A stretch of DNA of 38,403 nt from Bryobacteraceae bacterium (lineage in GTDB: Bacteria > Acidobacteriota > Terriglobia > Bryobacterales > Bryobacteraceae). A program made the translations under genes and the position numbers. The stretch covers positions 1 through 38,403 of the forward strand of contig JANXAE010000013.1 in assembly GCA_025062235.1 (NCBI GenBank), read 5' to 3'. The notes under the pieces were generated by a model that saw only the letters and a program-made list of their open reading frames with translations, had not been told where the DNA came from and did not search any database. Positions 36,845-38,403 of the stretch are shown here, in pieces. Position 1 is the first letter of the stretch; every line of letters starts with the position of its first letter.

Positions 36845-37579
36845 TCAGATCTTTTCGACCTGGCTGAATTCCAGCTCGACCGGCGTGGCCCGTCCGAAGA
36901 TCGTCACCAGGACGCGGAGCGTGTTGCGCTCCGTATTGACCTCGTCCACCTTGCCGGAGAAGCTGGCGAAGGGGCCATCGGTGATGCGGACTGTCTCGCC
37001 CTTCTCGAAGGTTTGCTTCGGGCGCGGACGTTCCGCGGCCGAGGCCTGCCGGTAGAGAATCTCCTGCACTTCCTGCTCGCTGAGCGGCACGGGCGTCGTT
37101 CCGCCGCCGACGAATCCGGTCACCCTCGGGGTGGAACGTATCGCGTGCCAGAGGTCGTCGCTCATCTCCAGCTCGACCAGAACATAGCCGGGATACATCA
37201 GCCGCTTGCTGGTGACCTTCCTGCCACCGCGGACCTCGACCACTTCCTCGGTCGGGATGAGGATCTGACCGATCTTGTCGGCATAGCCGAAAGCCTCCGC
37301 CCGGGTCCGCAAGGATTCGGCGACCTTCTGTTCGAAGCCTGAATAGGTGTGGATGATGTACCACTGCTTTTTCGGGGAGGCGGATTCTTGGGCGGCCTCC
37401 TCAGGCGGCGCGGCAACGCTCACAGCCTCGTCGGGGGCATGGGTGGCCGGCGGTTCGGCCTGCTCGGGTTGCCCCACTGCCTCCGACGCCGGGGGCCCCG
37501 CTCCGGGCATGCCCTGTTCGGCGGACGCCGAGCCGTTCTCATCCGGAGAGATGCCCGCGCTTTCCCATTCCTCCGACAT
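36845..37579 (-). CDS. nusG: Transcription termination/antitermination protein NusG with acidic Ala/Pro-rich N-terminal extension
   Basis: [27 protein letters not shown]...[32 protein letters not shown]...[22 protein letters not shown]. Confidence 0.97.
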   Translation of the reverse strand: MSEEWESAGISPDENGSASAEQGMPGAGPPASEAVGQPEQAEPPATHAPDEAVSVAAPPEEAAQESASPKKQWYIIHTYSGFEQKVAESLRTRAEAFGYADKIGQILIPTEEVVEVRGGRKVTSKRLMYPGYVLVELEMSDDLWHAIRSTPRVTGFVGGGTTPVPLSEQEVQEILYRQASAAERPRPKQTFEKGETVRITDGPFASFSGKVDEVNTERNTLRVLVTIFGRATPVELEFSQVEKI

Positions 37580-37591
37580 CTTGGCGCTCCG

Positions 37592-37825
37592 TTATCTGGC
37601 GAAGTAGTTGAAGATCTTCGTAATCAACCGGCCGAAGATGAGATCTACGACGGCGAAGTAAGCCGCGAAAGCGAACACCGCGGCGATGACGACGGCCGTG
37701 GTGGCCTGCACTTGCTTGCGGTTCGGCCACGTCACACGCCGCATCTCGGCCTGCAATTCCTGGATGTACTCTTTCACGCGCCGCGGCCACCTGAGCAGCT
37801 TCTCGGCCCATGCACTGCCTGTCAT
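37592..37825 (-). CDS. secE: Preprotein translocase subunit SecE
   Basis: [53 protein letters not shown]. Confidence 0.95.
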   Translation of the reverse strand: MTGSAWAEKLLRWPRRVKEYIQELQAEMRRVTWPNRKQVQATTAVVIAAVFAFAAYFAVVDLIFGRLITKIFNYFAR

Positions 37826-37854
37826 TGAAATTCTCGTCGAAGGGATGGGAGGCT

Positions 37855-37929
37855 GGCAGGGGCGGAGGGATTCGAACCCCCACTCGCGGTTTTGGAGACC
37901 GCTGGTCTACCGTTCAACCTACGCCCCTG
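37855..37929 (-). tRNA. trnW: tRNA-Trp (anticodon CCA), 3' CCA encoded
   Basis: Reverse complement AGGGGCGTAGGTTGAACGGTAGACCAGCGGTCTCCAAAACCGCGAGTGGGGGTTCGAATCCCTCCGCCCCTGCCA; anticodon loop CTCCAAA, GTTCGAATC T-loop, 7-bp acceptor. Confidence 0.95.
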
Positions 37930-38003
37930 CTTCCGTCGTCATCACCAGCAACCGCTGGCGTCCCGCGCGCGGGGCCGCGCGCGAGCCCGTCATCCAGCTT
38001 ACC

Positions 38004-38156
38004 CTATTTTACCTCGCGGTGCACCTGGTGTTTGCGGCAATGAGGGCAATACTTCCGGAACTCGAGCCGCTCGCTCGTCGTCTTGCGGTTCTTGGTCGTG
38101 TTGTAGTTGCGCCGCTTGCACTCGGTGCACTGCAATGTCACGATCTCGCGGGGCAT
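38004..38156 (-). CDS. rpmG: 50S ribosomal protein L33
   Basis: [50 protein letters not shown] (50 aa; below the supplied ORF length cut-off). Confidence 0.97.
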   Translation of the reverse strand: MPREIVTLQCTECKRRNYNTTKNRKTTSERLEFRKYCPHCRKHQVHREVK

Positions 38157-38159
38157 CGG

Positions 38160-38403
38160 CTACTCCAGGATCTCGGTGACGGTTCCGGCGCCGACCGTGC
38201 GGCCACCCTCGCGGATGGCGAAGCGCAGGCCCTTCTCCATGGCCACCTGCGAGATCAGCTCCACCTCCAGGTTGACGTTGTCGCCCGGCATCACCATCTC
38301 GACCCCCTCGGGCAGCCTTACCACCCCGGTGACGTCGGTCGTGCGGAAGTAAAACTGCGGCCGGTAGCCCGAGAAGAACGGCGTGTGACGACCGCCTTCC
38401 TCC
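38160..38403 (-). CDS. tuf: Elongation factor Tu, C-terminal part (5' end outside window)
   Basis: ...[45 protein letters not shown]. Confidence 0.97.
   Translation of the reverse strand, partial: EEGGRHTPFFSGYRPQFYFRTTDVTGVVRLPEGVEMVMPGDNVNLEVELISQVAMEKGLRFAIREGGRTVGAGTVTEILE

Noticed and set aside
1-38403. CRISPR arrays, integrases, toxin-antitoxin or phage modules
   Set aside because: Scanned for periodic repeats and recognisable mobile/defence proteins; none seen

Overview
High-GC bacterial chromosomal window, probably Acidobacteriota judging by gene content (inference, not tested). No CRISPR array, prophage or transposase was recognised. Most of it is housekeeping or metabolic: Oar-like TonB receptor fragment, prephenate dehydratase, nitrilase-family hydrolase, fused E2/E1 2-oxoglutarate dehydrogenase (Kgd/OdhA type), NarL-type two-component pair, purB, YycJ-like MBL hydrolase, dus, rnhA, nadD, trxB, two radical SAM enzymes, and a tuf-rpmG-tRNATrp-secE-nusG-rplK cluster. 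The most unusual locus is 22.8-28.9 kb. It is a tightly packed, mostly overlapping six-gene cluster: a membrane-anchored GcvH-like protein whose lipoyl-lysine position is His, a four-cluster ferredoxin subunit, an NrfD/HybB membrane subunit, a histidine kinase with CxxCH and CX4CH haem-binding motifs in its sensor region, a sigma-54 activator response regulator, and an archaemetzincin-type protease. A candidate sigma-54 promoter precedes it and no catalytic oxidoreductase subunit is present. Other notable points: a degenerate GGDEF protein, a likely non-ATG/GTG/TTG start for the MBL hydrolase, an unlisted 56-aa secreted Lys-rich peptide with a strong terminator, head-to-head radical SAM paralogs, a ribosomal cluster that ends after rplK, and several unusually long spacers without a credible ORF. 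All calls come from reading translations and motifs; no database searches were run.
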